From assembly GCA_017591395.1 (NCBI GenBank), contig WEDG01005601.1:24574-88573 (forward strand): DNA of 64,000 bases, written 5' to 3'. The notes below the pieces were generated by a model. That model had not been told where the DNA came from. It saw only the letters and a program-made list of their open reading frames with translations, and searched no databases. Shown piece after piece: positions 1 through 51,785 of the stretch. The DNA comes from Schistocephalus solidus. Its lineage: Eukaryota > Platyhelminthes > Cestoda > Diphyllobothriidea > Diphyllobothriidae. The number at the start of each line of letters is the position of its first letter. Positions within the stretch are counted from its first letter, which is position 1. Both the position numbers and the translations under genes were made by a program.

Positions 1-1255
1 AAAGGAATATATACAGTAAGGGGTCCAGCTGACAGTGAAAAAAACTCCTGATCGTTCTTTAAGGTATTTTTCAGGAGAAAAAAACTGCAGCTTGTTGAAC
101 AGATTAAAGTTTAGGACAGGGAAGTGTTGACACAGGTGCACAGTGTAGTACTTCTCCTTTCGGTGTTGTGGATCTGGTCTTCTGTACTAGCAGCAAGTAT
201 GCCGGCGAGCGGCTGCTAGCTGTAGACTGAGGAATAACCCGATTACGGACTGCAGAGCTAGCAATATTGCCTTCAGCATGAAGTCCGGCATAGGATTCAG
301 AGTCCGTGGACGCCATCAGAACGGAAAAAGAGCTTCCAGAGAATCAGCACCCGAAAATTCGCGGAAGGTGTCCTGAATGTAGAAAACTAGTGACAGCTCT
401 CGTAAACAAAGGATAGTTTTTGCTGAATTTTTAATACTTCTGGGTAGTTTATTCCAGATTGCTATAGCATTTACCGAAAAAAACTGACGGTATTTAACGG
501 TGCGTGCCAAAGGAAGAAATAAGAATACATCTCTATGATTGGTGCGCCGACAGTGGTCGAGCTGCCTCAGGGATGTAAGGGGTTAAAGGTAAAACCGTTT
601 AAAAAGCTTGAAAAGTAAAAAAATAGTCCCTTCTGTAATCTACGAAGCCACAACGGGTCGAGGCTTGTAAGCTCACAGCGTTGTTGGTAGGACAAGTTTC
701 TGTGCTCTGAAGTAATAACTCTTTTTAGTAAAGAAGTGCTGGACTGATTCTATCTTCCTCCGTTCACTCGCGTGCAGAAGGCTAAATAGAAACGAGCAGT
801 ATTCCAGACTAGGTCTGACATACATTTTATAAAGGCTGGTCCTAATATTGAGGGTTTTAAAATTTCTGAGAATAAACCCAGTGGTTTGGCGTGCTTTTAG
901 AGACAATCAGGGCGCAGTGCTCTGACAGATTAAGACTACTAGAATATGATATGCCCAGATCCGTTATAAACCCGGGCACATTTAAGTCATGACCGTCTAT
1001 GCTTAGATGAGGCTGATGGTTGTCACAACTAACCATAACGGAGCATTTGTGCCAAGAGAGCGAAAAGGCGCCATGTGCGACACCACTGAGCGAAGGCTTG
1101 AAGATCCTTTTTTAAGAGCTCAAGCACAATGTGGCGATCGACCGGTTTATAACGATAGGCAACTTTTAAATCATCAGCGTACATAAAGGGCCTACCATAC
1201 TGAAAACAATCAGGAACATCGTTCACAAAAAGGCAAAATAGAAGCGGGCCGAGTA
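1..1255 (-). mobile_element. Non-LTR retrotransposon fragment, family A copy 1 (RT C-terminal half and 3' UTR)
   Basis: Reading the minus strand, a reverse-transcriptase catalytic motif (FMYADDLK, YADD at 1170-1181) is followed by the conserved post-RT block MYVRPSLEYCSFLF (about 770-830) and the thumb-like region HASERRKIESVQHF. The reading frame breaks several times between these blocks, so the copy is dead. The whole stretch is repeated with moderate divergence at 8878-9850. By comparison with that copy, the 3' tail lies just outside the window start. The YADD box and Leu-rich SLEYCS block are typical of the CR1/Jockey group of LINEs; the exact clade is not certain. Confidence 0.8.
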
Positions 1256-1263
1256 CATCGATA

Positions 1264-1640
1264 GTTACCCATTATCAATTTTATATTTATGTTGATGACC
1301 TAAAATGTGTGTATTCCTTCTCTAAATCTACGACCGAACGATGCCTTGAACCAATTCATTCGGACGCTCTTTCGGCGTGGCGCTACACATGGCTAATGGA
1401 TTTCTCACTTTCTAAGTTTCGCTACATGAGTTTTAGGCCTGTAAGGGTGCCACAACCTGTTATTTTTAAAGATTGCCCTATGACTGAATGTTTCGTTATC
1501 AAGGCGTTGGGCTTAAATTACACCAATAAATTAGATCTTACGCCTCAAACCGATAGAATTACGGCCAAAGCTGCTCAGATTTGCGGCTTTAAAATGCTGC
1601 CGTTTTGTTGGATGCTTACCAGCATTAGAATTCAATTCTA
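1264..1640 (+). mobile_element. Reverse-transcriptase fragment (YVDD) of a LINE, head-to-head with the previous one
   Basis: The plus strand encodes a catalytic-box variant YVDDLK (1288-1305), then a helix-rich region ending in a GLNYTNKLDLTPQ block. This matches the palm-to-thumb part of a LINE reverse transcriptase. It meets the opposite-strand fragment ending near 1255 head-to-head. Only about 120 codons remain and nothing upstream of the catalytic box is present. It is a remnant with no capacity to move. Confidence 0.6.
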
Positions 1641-1974
1641 GATCCAAAGATGCTGAGGCTTCAAGTTCACTGGCGTCTTTTTGTGAGATATGTTTCATGC
1701 GCAATAGTGATCAAGAACGTACCATATCGATGTTTCATTATCTCATTCTGAAATGCTCCTGCAGTATAGACCTCTTCTACCACCTGACCTTATTTTCCTA
1801 AGCAGTTTTTTTCTCCTTTCCTCCATTCGAAAATGCAGGCCTATTGCAATCTGCCTCCATTTTTAAGGTAGGGTTTTTTCACGGTCTATTTTTCTAGTTC
1901 ATTATTCATTTCAAATCATCGCTAACTCTTGACTTAACAGGACAATTTCTTCTTCATTATTAAATATTTGTACA

Positions 1975-2215
1975 TTTTATCGGCACACATTGTCATAATT
2001 TTATTTCGTTACTAAGGATTTTCACACAGTGCCTTACCTGCACTAACCAATATAGATGCATAATTCTAAATTCTTAATATTTTATGATCACCTTTGAACT
2101 TTTGCACCTCACACGGTTTCTCTGTATACCACATTTTATTTCACGTTACAAATAGGGTACTCAAAATCCTATGCCTATTTCCATCAAAAAATCGAATTTA
2201 ATTGAATTTAACAAT
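1975..2215 (+). mobile_element. LINE 3'-end fragment with TTGAATTTAA-type tail
   Basis: The box around 2150-2185 (aaatagggtactcaaa, then tgcctatttcc) also occurs at about 5620-5665 on the minus strand and in diverged form at about 8138-8175 on the plus strand. In each case it lies just before a short tandem tail of TTGAA or ACTGAAT type. Short tandem tails instead of poly(A) are known for CR1-like LINEs. The first part (about 1979-2076) instead resembles the reverse complement of the last 75 bases of the window, so this piece is a mosaic. Confidence 0.55.
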
Positions 2216-2499
2216 GATACATTTAGATTAATATGCTCATCAAGGGCAACGCATATAACCCTTCAAAATATGCAATATAAAATATAATGCAGGAAGTAAT
2301 ATGGCAGCAAACAGCTTTAGGCCTATAAACTGGGCTTGCCTTACCTGCAAAACTATGGAATTTTGTGTAACGCCTGTTAAACTAATTTTTTTTGATGAAA
2401 TGAAGTCTTTAAGAATTTTCAGCATATCTTGGCGAGGGCGCTCCCAATTGTAATAGCTGTTGACGTCTATCGAAGTCTGGACCAGTGATTTATAAGGGG

Positions 2500-2900
2500 G
2501 CTTAGAAGTAGATGAAGTGTACATCGATTTCCACAAAGCCTTTGACAGCGTGCCTAAATAATGCCTTTTACATAAGCTGAGCGTCCGTGTCATAAGAAGG
2601 AAGCTTCTTTACTGGATAAATGGCATTTCTTCTAGGGCGAAAACAATGCGTCTGTATTGCGGAGGATAAATCGGACTAGGTGAACATGGAAAGTGGCGTT
2701 CATTAAGGCTCCATTTTCGTTCCCTTACTTTTCATCCTTTACGTAAGTGGATGTCTTTAAGATACTGGGCTGTCGTATGATCATGTTCGCCGATGACGTT
2801 AAACTATTGAAAATCATTAAGACCCAAGCGATCAGAAAGCTCAGGACATCTTTAACTTATGCCGCGGCAGAGACAGGTAACGGCCTGTCTTGTATATATG
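2500..2900 (+). mobile_element. Highly degenerate LINE reverse-transcriptase remnant
   Basis: Split over at least three frames are three ordered RT landmarks on the plus strand: VYIDFHKAFDSVP (about 2518-2556), MESGVH-GS followed by LLFILYVSG (about 2687-2750), and the catalytic box MFADDVKLL (FADD at 2786-2797). Several stops and frameshifts interrupt them. These blocks match RT motifs in the more intact elements at 3200-5591 and 5592-8075. Confidence 0.65.
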
Positions 2901-2944
2901 CGTGTTTATGGTCATATTTACCGGTGTGGTTGAACAAAATATAG

Positions 2945-3199
2945 TCACACTATATTAGTGAACCCATTCAACAAGTACTTATACACCAATTGTACAGTGG
3001 AAGATAAACCTATCCCACAACCAACCGAACTAAACACATGTACCCTAAGTGAGACCGATAAAAGCGAACGAACAGACCCAACAACTATCCGACAACCACC
3101 CAAGTCTCCCTCCTATAGGACAGATAAATTGCTTCCATGTATGATTAACCATATGCGATATATTGTATATCTGCAAATCTGCAAATCTGCCGTAGCAAA
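2945..3199. other. No recognisable feature
   Basis: An 83-codon plus-strand ORF (2958-3209) is Thr/Pro-rich and resembles nothing I recognise. It sits between two LINE remnants and is probably filler or unrecognised element sequence. Confidence 0.3.
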
Positions 3200-5591
3200 C
3201 ACTTATTAATACTTGGAGATTTCAACGCTCCCGATATCGATTGGTTGCCAATGTACTGCTCGCGATCGGAAAATTCATTCGAACAGAAATTACTACAGTT
3301 GGTAAATGACGAGTTTCTTACCCAACATGTCACAATGAAGACGCGGTTCTGAAATGGGCAGCAGTCAAGCTGTTTGGATCTAATCATTAGTAGAGACGAC
3401 AATTGCATCCTGGCATTAAGTTCTTACGTGCCGCTTGGACGAAGTGATCATTGTGTTCTTGCTTGGGAGTATAGTCATTTTTCTGTACCCAAACGTCGTG
3501 CAGTTAGAGAGAGAAGTGTATGGAAAGGGGATTATCCCAAAGTGAAAGAATTACTAAATGGGATAGACTGGAGCCCTGCACATGTACCTGACAAAAATGC
3601 TGCCTGGTTCATCATAAGTAAATTGATTCAGCAGTTGGTAGAGAAATTCTGCCCACTTAAAAGGCGATCGTGCGTCTCCCGACCCGAGTGGGTGACATCG
3701 GAAATAAAAAGGAATCTCACGAAGAAAAGAAGACTGTGGATAACATATGCCAGATATCAACAACCCGAACATTTTTCCGCTTTTAAGAAACAGCGAAATC
3801 GGTGTCGGAATCTTCTGAGAAAAGAAAGATCAGCCTTTGAGTCAGAAAAAGTTAAAGACATACCAAGAAATTCGAAAAGGTTTTATGCTTACGTTAATAA
3901 GGCAAAACGAAATCGCGACTGCATTCCTTGTCTTAAAGACAATCAGGGAAAAAGGTTAAATGATAACTCTGATAAGACCAGCCTCTTATCCAATTTCTTT
4001 ATGTCCCTTTATGCCAAGGAACCACCTTTTGACGAGGACGAATACTACAGTACTGCCACATCTTCAAACAAAATAAGCACGGTGTCGTTCCCAGTGGACA
4101 CAGTAAGAAAACTCTGAAACAGCTACAGACCACTAAATCACCTGGCCGAGATGGCATATCCGCAAAATTTCTCAATGAACTCACAGACCAGCTAGCCTTT
4201 CCACTCTCCAAGATATTTGAAAGTTCGATGGAGGCGGGGGCTCTGCCTACCGAGTGGAAGATAGCCAACATAACCCCCATCTATAAAGGAGGAGAGAGGA
4301 TATCACCAAACAGTTTCCGACCAGTCAGCCTCAAAGTATCTGTTGCAATATGATGGCGAAGATAATCAAAACGGAATTGATGAGGCATCTTGAAGAGAAT
4401 AACTTGCTAAGTTCATATCAACATGGCTTTTGAAGTGGTCGATCCTGCCTCAAAAATCTGCTCACATCCATGGAAAGTTGGACAAAATCATTAGAAATAA
4501 GTTTGTCAATCGATGCGGTCTACATTGACTTTAGCAAAGTCTTTGACAGAGTTCCACACAAACGTCTGATCTTTAAGCTCCGTCAAATGGGTGTGACTGG
4601 CAACCTACTCAAATGGTTGGCCGACTTTCTCACAGACAGGCGCCAGCGTGTTTGTATCGGAGACACCAAGTCTCACTTGGAAACCGTTCACAGTGGAGTT
4701 CCGCAGGGCACCGTTCTGGGACCCATTTTGTTTCTGATTAACGTTAACGACTGCCTGGATTGCCTGACATGCGAGAAGGTAATTTTCGCTGACGATCTGA
4801 AGTTATGGAACTCGATTAAAAAACCGGAGGATGCGCGGAAATTACAAAAAAACTTAGATCGCTTGCAAACATGGTGTGATGAGTGGCTGCTGAACCTCAA
4901 TCTTAACAAATGCCAAATAATCCGACTGCTGTCAAGTTGCAGAAGGAGGATTAGGTTTGAATACCAGTACTTCATCAGTGGTCACCAACTCCAGGAGGTA
5001 AATATTCTAAAGGACTTGGGTATATGGATAACACCAACTCTCAAACCATCGTCGCACTGTGCAAATATCGCAAAAAAAGCTATGTGTATCGTAGGCGCAA
5101 TCATGAGGTCCTTCGTTAATTTTGACGGAGAGCTTTTTGGGCGCGTGTTTGGAACATTTATCTGGCCAGTATTGGAATATTGCGTTCAGGCGTGGCGCCC
5201 TTGGACGAAACATGACTACGCTCTGCTGGAGAAAGTTCAACGGAGGGCAACGAAACTAGTCAGCGGATTGGAATGCCTACCCTATGAGGGCCGCCTAGAA
5301 AGACTTAAAATTTTTCCTCTCTCTTATAGGCAATACAGAGGGGATATGATCTTAGTCTTCAAACTGGTCAGAGGAGTTGATTGTGCTCTTCAGATGGCCA
5401 AACTTTTTGAATTGGCAAACATGACAAGTCTCCGAGGTCACCAATACAAACTGAAAAGAAAACACGCCAAACTTGAAGTGCGGGCCAACTTCTTTTCCCA
5501 ACGGGTGATTAAAGAATGAAACAATTGCCAGCTTCAATTGTTCAGGCTGAAAGCGCTGAAATGTTTAAAAGAAGACTTGATGCATTTTTAC
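3200..5591 (+). mobile_element. LINE with endonuclease end and reverse transcriptase, 5'-truncated and frameshifted
   Basis: The element starts inside an EEP-type endonuclease (LILGDFNAPDIDW at about 3206-3247; the terminal GRSDH box is at 3437-3451). A Lys/Arg-rich linker follows to about 4110. The RT domain comes next: SPGRDGISAKFL (about 4140), NSFRPVSLK (about 4310), VYIDFSKVFDRVPHKR (about 4520), SGVPQGTVLGPILF (about 4695) and catalytic FADD (4785-4796). A long C-terminal region ends near 5590. At least two frameshifts (near 4112 and 4335) and a stop inside HGF-SGR (about 4432) show it is inactive. Its own 3' UTR is missing: the coding end runs straight into the tail of the opposite-strand element. 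Family: CR1/Jockey-like. Confidence 0.9.
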
Positions 5592-8075
5592 TTGATTCAA
5601 TTCAATTCAATTCAATTTATTGAGGGAAATAGGCATGGGCCTTTGAGTACCCTATTTGTAACGTAAAATTAAGTGCGGTATACAGAGAAACCGTGTGGGT
5701 TGCAAAGGTACAAAAGGCGGTCATAAAATTTGACAAGTGGTGCACGACTCTCGAGGGTTAAGATAAATGCCTCATCGCTCAGGCTCTTTGCGGAACATAA
5801 AACTGTCAAGGTTCCTTTTAAAGCTTTCCAGCGATGGTGACATCACAACGTCTTCAGGGAGGGCATTCCATGGTTTAACCACTCTGACAGAGAAGGAGAA
5901 CTTGCGCACATCCAGTCTCGCCTGCTGGACACGCAGTTTCAATGGGTGACCTCGGAGATGGGTCGTGGTGGCAAATTCAAAGAAGTCCGAGAATTCCAGG
6001 CAACAATCCAACCCCTTCACAATGCGGAATGTCTGCAGGAGATCACCACGCATTTGCCTATAACTCAAAGGGAACAGATTTAGATTCATTAGGCGGGTGG
6101 GATATGGCAAGGAGCTTTGACTTCTAACCATTTTGGTGGCTTTCCTCTGGACTCTTTTCGAGGCAGTTCTGATCTTGAACTGTCCAGGGTTTCCAGGCGT
6201 GCATAGCATATTCCAAATGTGGCCTAATGAATGTTCCAAAGGTCTTAGCAAAAAGATCTTCATTGAAATCCAAAAAGGCTCGTCTGATGGCATGCAACAC
6301 CGAAATTGCCCTCTTCGCCACTTTCGAGCAGTGAGACGATGGTTTTTAAGGTGGTGGTCATCAGCACACCAAGGTCCTTTTGGGTTTCCACGTCTTTTTA
6401 AGGCTTCACCGTTGAGAAAGTAACTTCTACTTTCGGCAGATCCAGACGGGTTGCCTAAGCGAAGTATTGTACACTTATCGACGTTGAACCGCAAAAGCCA
6501 ATGATTCGACCACTCCTCCAACCGAGTTAGGTTGATCTGCAGTTTATCTTCGTCAGCAGGGCTCTGGATTACATTCCAGATTTTTAATGTCGTCGGCAAA
6601 CATTGCTGCTTCACAGTCGAGATTCCTGACACAATCGTTCACGTATATTAAAAACAGTATTGGCCCTAGTACTGAACCCTGAGGAACCCCACTCTCGACC
6701 GCAGCAGACCTTGACCTCTCTTGGCCGATGCACACAACCTGGCGCCGACCCACGAGGAAGTTTTTCGATCCACTTGAGGAGGTTACCTCTGATTCCAATT
6801 CTTTCTAGCTTGTAAAGCAGTCTCTCGTGCGGCACAGTATCGAAGGCCTTTTTGAAAGTCAATGAAGGCAATGTGAACCGCGTGTCTATCTTCAAGTGCT
6901 TGGGTCCACCTCTGGATCGAATACAGCAAATTCGTTGTGCATGATCTTCCTTTTTCTGAACCCGTGTTGACAGCTTGATAACAAATTATGAGTCTCTAGG
7001 AATTTCACCAATTCGCTCTTGATGATCCTTTTCCATAATCTTGCCAAGGATGCATGTTAAGCTTATGGGCCTGTAGTTTGTCACTGACGCCCGGCTACCG
7101 CTTTTTGTACAAGGGAGTTATTTGTGCCAGCTTCCAATCGAAAGGAAGTGTTCCGGAGTCAAAGGACTTTTGAAAGAGCACTGACAAAGGTGCGGAAAAG
7201 TTCATTGGCGAGTTCTTTCAGAAGCTTGGGTGGAAGCTCGTCTGGTCCTGGGGATTTCGACACTTTTTAGTTCTTTTAATTCCTTTTGGATCAGAAATTC
7301 TGAGAATAGTATGTGGCTAATGCTTGCAGTCGGCGGGTTATCCACTGAGGGATGAAGGAACCTGGCCTCGTTTGTGAAGACTGAGCGGTAGAACTGTGAA
7401 AAGTACTCGGCTTTTTCCCTGTTTTCAGAAATTTCGACGCCCACGGCAGTCTTAATCAGCGGTATTTGATGTTTATTCCTTGTACATCTACGGAGGTAAC
7501 TGTAGACTTAACTTTGGATTCTGCGTTGCCTTTTGCAGCAAAGTCTTCTCAAATTCTCTTCGCGTTGTAAGAATAAGGCTTCTCATTTTGTTTCTCTGTG
7601 TTTTATACTTATTAAAATAGGCGACTTGATTAGACTCGCGATATTTTCTCCACAACTTGTGCTTCCTGTTTATTTCCCTTTTTTAAGTTGCTGTCTAGCC
7701 ACCCAGGACGCTTGCTGTGATGGACACTCGTTAGCGGGCAGTGGTTGTCAATAAGTTGCAGAAGAACATTTCGGAAAGACTCCCAATCTTCGTTTACGGT
7801 GCTCGAAAAATATTGAGGTCCAGTTGATGTGTGTTATATCTGCTCGCATCTGATGAAAGTTTCCTCGCCAAACTTCACGCCGTTTTTTCCTCTATAGCAG
7901 GGGCAACGGAGAATAAGGAGTAGTCCCATATAAGCACCACGTGATCACTACGACCGAGCGGAGGCATTGAAATAATCTCGTCAATGCTGCCTGATGTTTT
8001 CGTGAAAACGAGGTCAAGACAGTTAGCCCTTTGTCCTTCACGTGTTCTGGTGATGGACACATATTAAGTCGAACG
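5592..8075 (-). mobile_element. LINE with endonuclease end, reverse transcriptase and 3' tail, decayed
   Basis: On the minus strand it runs from the endonuclease terminus (GRSDH at 7941-7955) through a linker and a broken RT domain (SPGPDELPPKLL near 7250; VESGVPQGSVLGPILFLIY around 6645-6700; catalytic FADD at 6589-6600) to the C-terminal region. It ends in a short 3' UTR with tandem TTGAA-type tail units (5594-5622). Many frameshifts and stops separate these parts. The tail abuts the coding end of the plus-strand LINE, so this copy probably inserted into, or recombined with, that element. The RT box is about as close to the neighbour as expected for a sister family. Confidence 0.88.
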
Positions 8076-8094
8076 CAATGATCGATATACTAAA

Positions 8095-8215
8095 ACGACT
8101 ATCACCATGTAACATTTGCTTGTTTTGCTAGCGTCTATCTGTAAATAGGGTTTTCAAAGGCTCTGCCTATCTCCCTTATATATACTGAATTATACTGAAT
8201 TATTGTATATTTTGG
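8095..8215 (+). mobile_element. LINE 3'-end fragment with ATACTGAAT-type tail
   Basis: The box aaatagggttttcaaagg, then tgcctatctccc (about 8138-8175), is a diverged form of the 3'-UTR box at 2150-2185. It is followed by two or more ATACTGAATT tail units (about 8180-8205). It looks like the last ~100 bases of a plus-strand LINE of the same broad group, 5'-truncated to almost nothing. Confidence 0.5.
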
Positions 8216-8877
8216 GGTTACGGGCATAACCCTTGTTGATCCTATTTATGTACAATCGAAATTATATATGCAAGTATATACTGAAAACATAAAATAAGGT
8301 AAACATTTCACATCAAAGGTTTAGTGGTACGATACACCTAAATTTAAATAATGAAGTAAAGCTAACTGTTGGCTGAAGATAGTCCTGCAGGGAGAGTCGT
8401 CGTTTACCAAAAATTAAGCAGTCTAACTGTCGTTTGATGTCATTCTTTCACTTGAAAATGAGTTCCATGGTCAAGCCACTCGCTAATAGAAAGAAAATTT
8501 ATTATGATCTCCTCGCTAAACTATTCTGTTTACTTCAAGCGAATGAAATTTTATCCAGGCACATGGAAATATTCCAGCATTGAACCAATCCATAAATGTA
8601 TGATTTCAGTTTTCATCCGATCGAAATAACCACGCAAAATATTTGTTCTGACAGTCGTGGTTATTGGCTACTGAATAGAGCGAGCATTGACATAAATAGG
8701 TTTATTGATTTGGCACTGCTTGGGCACCGTCAAATCAGCAGGATGATATGGTCACTTTTACCGAGAGGGGGTAGAAATGACACCCCTTAAATGCTCTCCA
8801 TCATGTTAAAAACGTGACGTGTTGATTGAGAAATAGCTTAAGAGTTGGGTTCAGAAGCCGACCATAAAATGCCATTT
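8216..8877. other. No recognisable feature
   Basis: AT-rich spacer between LINE fragments. The only ORF of note (8596-8790) has no recognisable motif. Confidence 0.5.
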
Positions 8878-9850
8878 ATTTTATTTTATTTATTTATTGC
8901 CAGTTTACAGGCAAGGTCAAAAAAATATATAGTATAGGGTCAAGTTGACAGTGAAAAAACTCCTGATCATTGTTTCAGGTGTTTTCAGGAGAAAAAACTG
9001 CAGCTTATTGAGTAATTAAAGTTCTGGACAGGGACGCGTTAACACAGGTGCCCGGTGAAGAACCTCTCCATTCAGTGTTACGGATCCGGTATTCTGCACC
9101 AGCAGGTATGTTGGCAAGCGGCTGTTCGCTGTCGACTGAGAAATAAGCCGATTGAGGTCTGCAGAGCCAGTAATATTGCCCTCAGCATGAAGACCGGCAC
9201 AGGATTCAGAGTCCGTGAACGCCATCAGAACCGAAGAGAGCTTCAACAGAGTCAGCACCCAAAAGTTTTGGAAGGTGTCCTGAATGTAGAAAACTAGTGA
9301 CAGCTCCCGTAAACAAGGGAGAGCTTTGCTTTTTCCAGATTGCTATAGCGTTTACGGAAAAAAAACTGTTGGTATCTAACTGTGCGCGCTAAAGGAAGAA
9401 ATAAAAATACATCTCGATGACTGGGGCGCCGAGAGTGGTGGAGGTGCCTCAGAGATGAAAGGGGGTTAAATGTACGACTGTTTAGTAGTTTAAACAGTAA
9501 AAATAGTCCCTTCTGTAATCTGCGAAGCCACAGCGGGTCAAGGCTTGTAAGCTCACAGCGTTGTTGGTAGGACAGGTTTCTGTGATCTGAAAAGAAAACT
9601 CTTTTTGTAAAGAAGTGCTGCACTGATTCTATCTTCTTTCGTTCACTAGCGTGCAGAAGACTAAATAGAAACGAGCAGTATTCCAGACTTAGCCTGACAT
9701 ACATTTTATAGAGGCTGATTCTTATTTTGACGGTTTTAAAATTTCTGAGAATAAACCCAGTAGTTTGGCGTGCTTTCGAGACAATCAGGGCGCAGTGCTC
9801 TGACAGATTAAGACTACTAGAGTATGATATGCCGTTTCTGTTACAGAGAG
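8878..9850 (-). mobile_element. Non-LTR retrotransposon fragment, family A copy 2
   Basis: Second copy of the element at 1-1255 in the same orientation. The minus strand encodes MYVRLSLEYCSFLF and HASERKKIESVQHF (about 9610-9704), with longer uninterrupted coding than copy 1, followed by the 3' UTR and an AATAA-type tail at 8878-8900. It is 5'-truncated near 9850, before the catalytic YADD. The two copies bracket 7.6 kb of other LINE debris just upstream of the CHD gene. Confidence 0.8.
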
Positions 9851-10560
9851 CAGGTCTGTGGATATATCACAGAGGTAAGTCTTCAGTTCATCAAACTTTG
9901 ATAACATGCTCTGCGCATAGGGTAAGATTTATTTTTATTTCCTGGTTATGGGACATGGGGTTAGTTTGGGGCCAGAACCTTCAGGTAGTGCGTCGGGTGA
10001 ACGGTCAGCCTACCGGACCCGCCCAACGGTAGAATGGTAAACGTTGACTTACTTGGTTTTTAAAGATAACCAAAATTTTCCCCCTCACTGAGCCACTTGC
10101 TTAGTTCTAGAGCTAGTTTACGACGTTTCAATCGTTCTGCTGGTGAGAAGTCGCGTTGAAATAAAACACCTGAGTTGGAGCCTTTTATCCTAAAGCGCCT
10201 GGAAAGAATGTGCCTGGGTTGTTGAGTGGGGTTGACTTCGAATCCAGCTAGAGTATAAATCAGCAGAAAGACGTCTAACTTTCTTGAACCTTGAACAGTT
10301 ATTTGACCCGTCTAGTATGTACTAGCTTATTGTTTATAGCCTTAGCTGAGGAGAGCGCAGTGTTCAAAAAAAGAACATGGCGATTGTGCCCTGCGCTCGC
10401 ATTTCTGTACAGTGTCGAACCCATATCCTTAGTGTCAAGTGGGAATTTTTTTTTAATTGATGCTCCAAAAATTTGTGCTTTCATCAACTAAAAGTCTTCA
10501 TTGTTCATATATTTGAATGTGGCATTGTGACCTGATCTCACACGAGACCCTTTAAAGTCC
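9851..10560. other. 5' flank of the CHD-like gene; promoter or 5' UTR not resolved
   Basis: No repeat or conserved coding is recognised. The start codon at 10561 has an in-frame TGA upstream at 10528, so coding cannot extend further in this exon. Whether 10529-10560 is 5' UTR or the exon begins at a nearby splice acceptor cannot be decided from sequence alone. Confidence 0.4.
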
Positions 10561-49896
<39,336 letters not shown>

Positions 49897-49969
49897 TCGT
49901 AGTCCGAGCATTACAGGTCAGGACAAGCCTGACTCACCTGACGCTCTCGATTTAAGCCGACAAGAATAA

Positions 49970-51500
49970 TCGGTTTTGCCTCACTGCTGTGTATTATATG
50001 CGTCTATCTATTACAATTAAGACCTTTCTATCCCTCTTTATCTCGGTAAATTCCATATAAGTGCTGTGTATTGCTCTTTCTCCTTTCCTCTTTGTACTCG
50101 TGCGTGTGTGCACACGCCTTCTCCCTGATCTCTGTCGCGTGTTTCTCAACAGGCTCCTTTTGGTAGTGACTAAAACGGCACCTGCGCAAACGGTTTCGCA
50201 CTGTGCACGTTTGTTTTTACACTTTTCTTGCTTTTTTCGTGCTGGTTTGACTTTTTGCTTCCCTCTTTGGTTGATAAAAGACAATCGGCGCTTGCGTTTA
50301 CTGTAAACGGCTATCACCAACACCACCACCGGCGCATACGTACATGTTAGCATTTGTGTTGCATAATCGCACAGTCCCACATTCTCCCTTTACAGCTCTT
50401 TAATCGCCGGATATGCCGTTGCACTGGTGAGTATGAACGTGTATTTTGTCCCCCCACCTTCTCTGCCGCTGTTTTGGTGCGCACGCACTTACACACGTGT
50501 ACGTATAAAACCTTTACCAGACCTTGCATTTGAAACCCCACTCTCTGTCTATTCAAACATTCTTAAACAAAGCGGCTCAGTTTAAAACCCCGCCCCTCCC
50601 CCGAGACACGATACATTGCACCTGTATTCTCTTGCTCTATCTTTTCTGCTTGTCCTGTTAGTTGTTTTACGAAGATACTGTTTTTTTCTCCTGGCCTTCC
50701 CTCGTTGCTAACTTTCCGGATGCTGGCGCCTCACGTGCGTTCACACTCGAACACGCTCGCCCAGTCCACTGAACTGCTGACCTAGTCCCCCCCCACACCG
50801 TAATCTTTTTGATACCGAAACTAGCCGTTCCGGCGTTCAACTAGTTTCCTCCTTGTCCTCCACCAGCTCATGTGCGTGTTTACGTGCTTGGTTGGCTTTT
50901 CCTGCCTTTTGTGTCCCTTCTTTGGGGTGCGCGAAGTGTGCTCTGAAACTAGTCCGGCATTCTGCTTTTGTGAGCGGGTCGATCTCGCAACCCTTTGTAT
51001 ACCTGATCCTCCCTCTCGTCCCTCACTGTTAGCTGCGGATAGCCCTCTCGCCGCCCCCTCTGTAATTACTTTTATGTGTAGTCTCTTTGCTTGTTGCTAC
51101 TACTCGTAAAATTAGCATTTTTGAAAGCTGTGCCTGTTTCCTGACTGGGCTATAGTGTGGGTTCCATTCCCCCATTACCAGAGTACCGCTGGCGTTGATA
51201 GTATTCAGTGATCCAGATCCAACAAAGGATGATGGTTCAATCTTGTTGCAACTTCCACAAAATCATTTTTTACTTTGAGTTAATCACGTTTTCAGCCGAA
51301 ATGAATCATAAACAGGAGGTTATAACTTTTATGGTCGACGGTTTTCCCCTTGGAGCCTAAATGCCGATGGTTAGCCGTGCGGGTTTACTCGATGCCGAAT
51401 AGTCATCGCTCGTGTCGGCTTATCTCGAAAATGTATTGTTATTTTTTGCTCTCCAGCTTCCAGCTTTAATTTAGAAAGCGTGTATACCCGACTTTCAATG
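49970..51500. other. 3' flank / probable 3' UTR and intergenic sequence
   Basis: C/T- and GT-rich sequence with short ORFs of no recognised type. I could not find a clear AATAAA poly(A) signal close to the stop codon. Confidence 0.4.
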
Positions 51501-51609
51501 ATCTGATGTAAATGCTTGCAGGTCGAGGTAAGGATTATTTGCGTGGCCGCCTAATCAGGACACCGGGGATAGGAACCTCCCGCCAACTTAGCGTAGGCGG
51601 CTCTGCGAT

Positions 51610-51785
51610 AAATTTCGGCATGGGTAAAAATCCCTGTGGTTTAACCCTAAAAAATGAAACTGTAACTCTTCTCTTAACCCTGGCCCCACCCTAAACTTAA
51701 CCCTTAACATACTGCTGGCCCTAACCCTAACTTTGGCCTTTACCCTAAATTTAGCCCTAACCTTCACCTTCATCCTAAACCCAAG
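51610..51785 (-). repeat. Degenerate CCCTAA-like repeats
   Basis: Loosely tandem ccctaa, cctaac and accctaaa units over about 170 bases; the minus strand is TTAGGG-like. Compare 32190-32335, which has the opposite base bias on the plus strand with a similar left flank. Confidence 0.7.
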
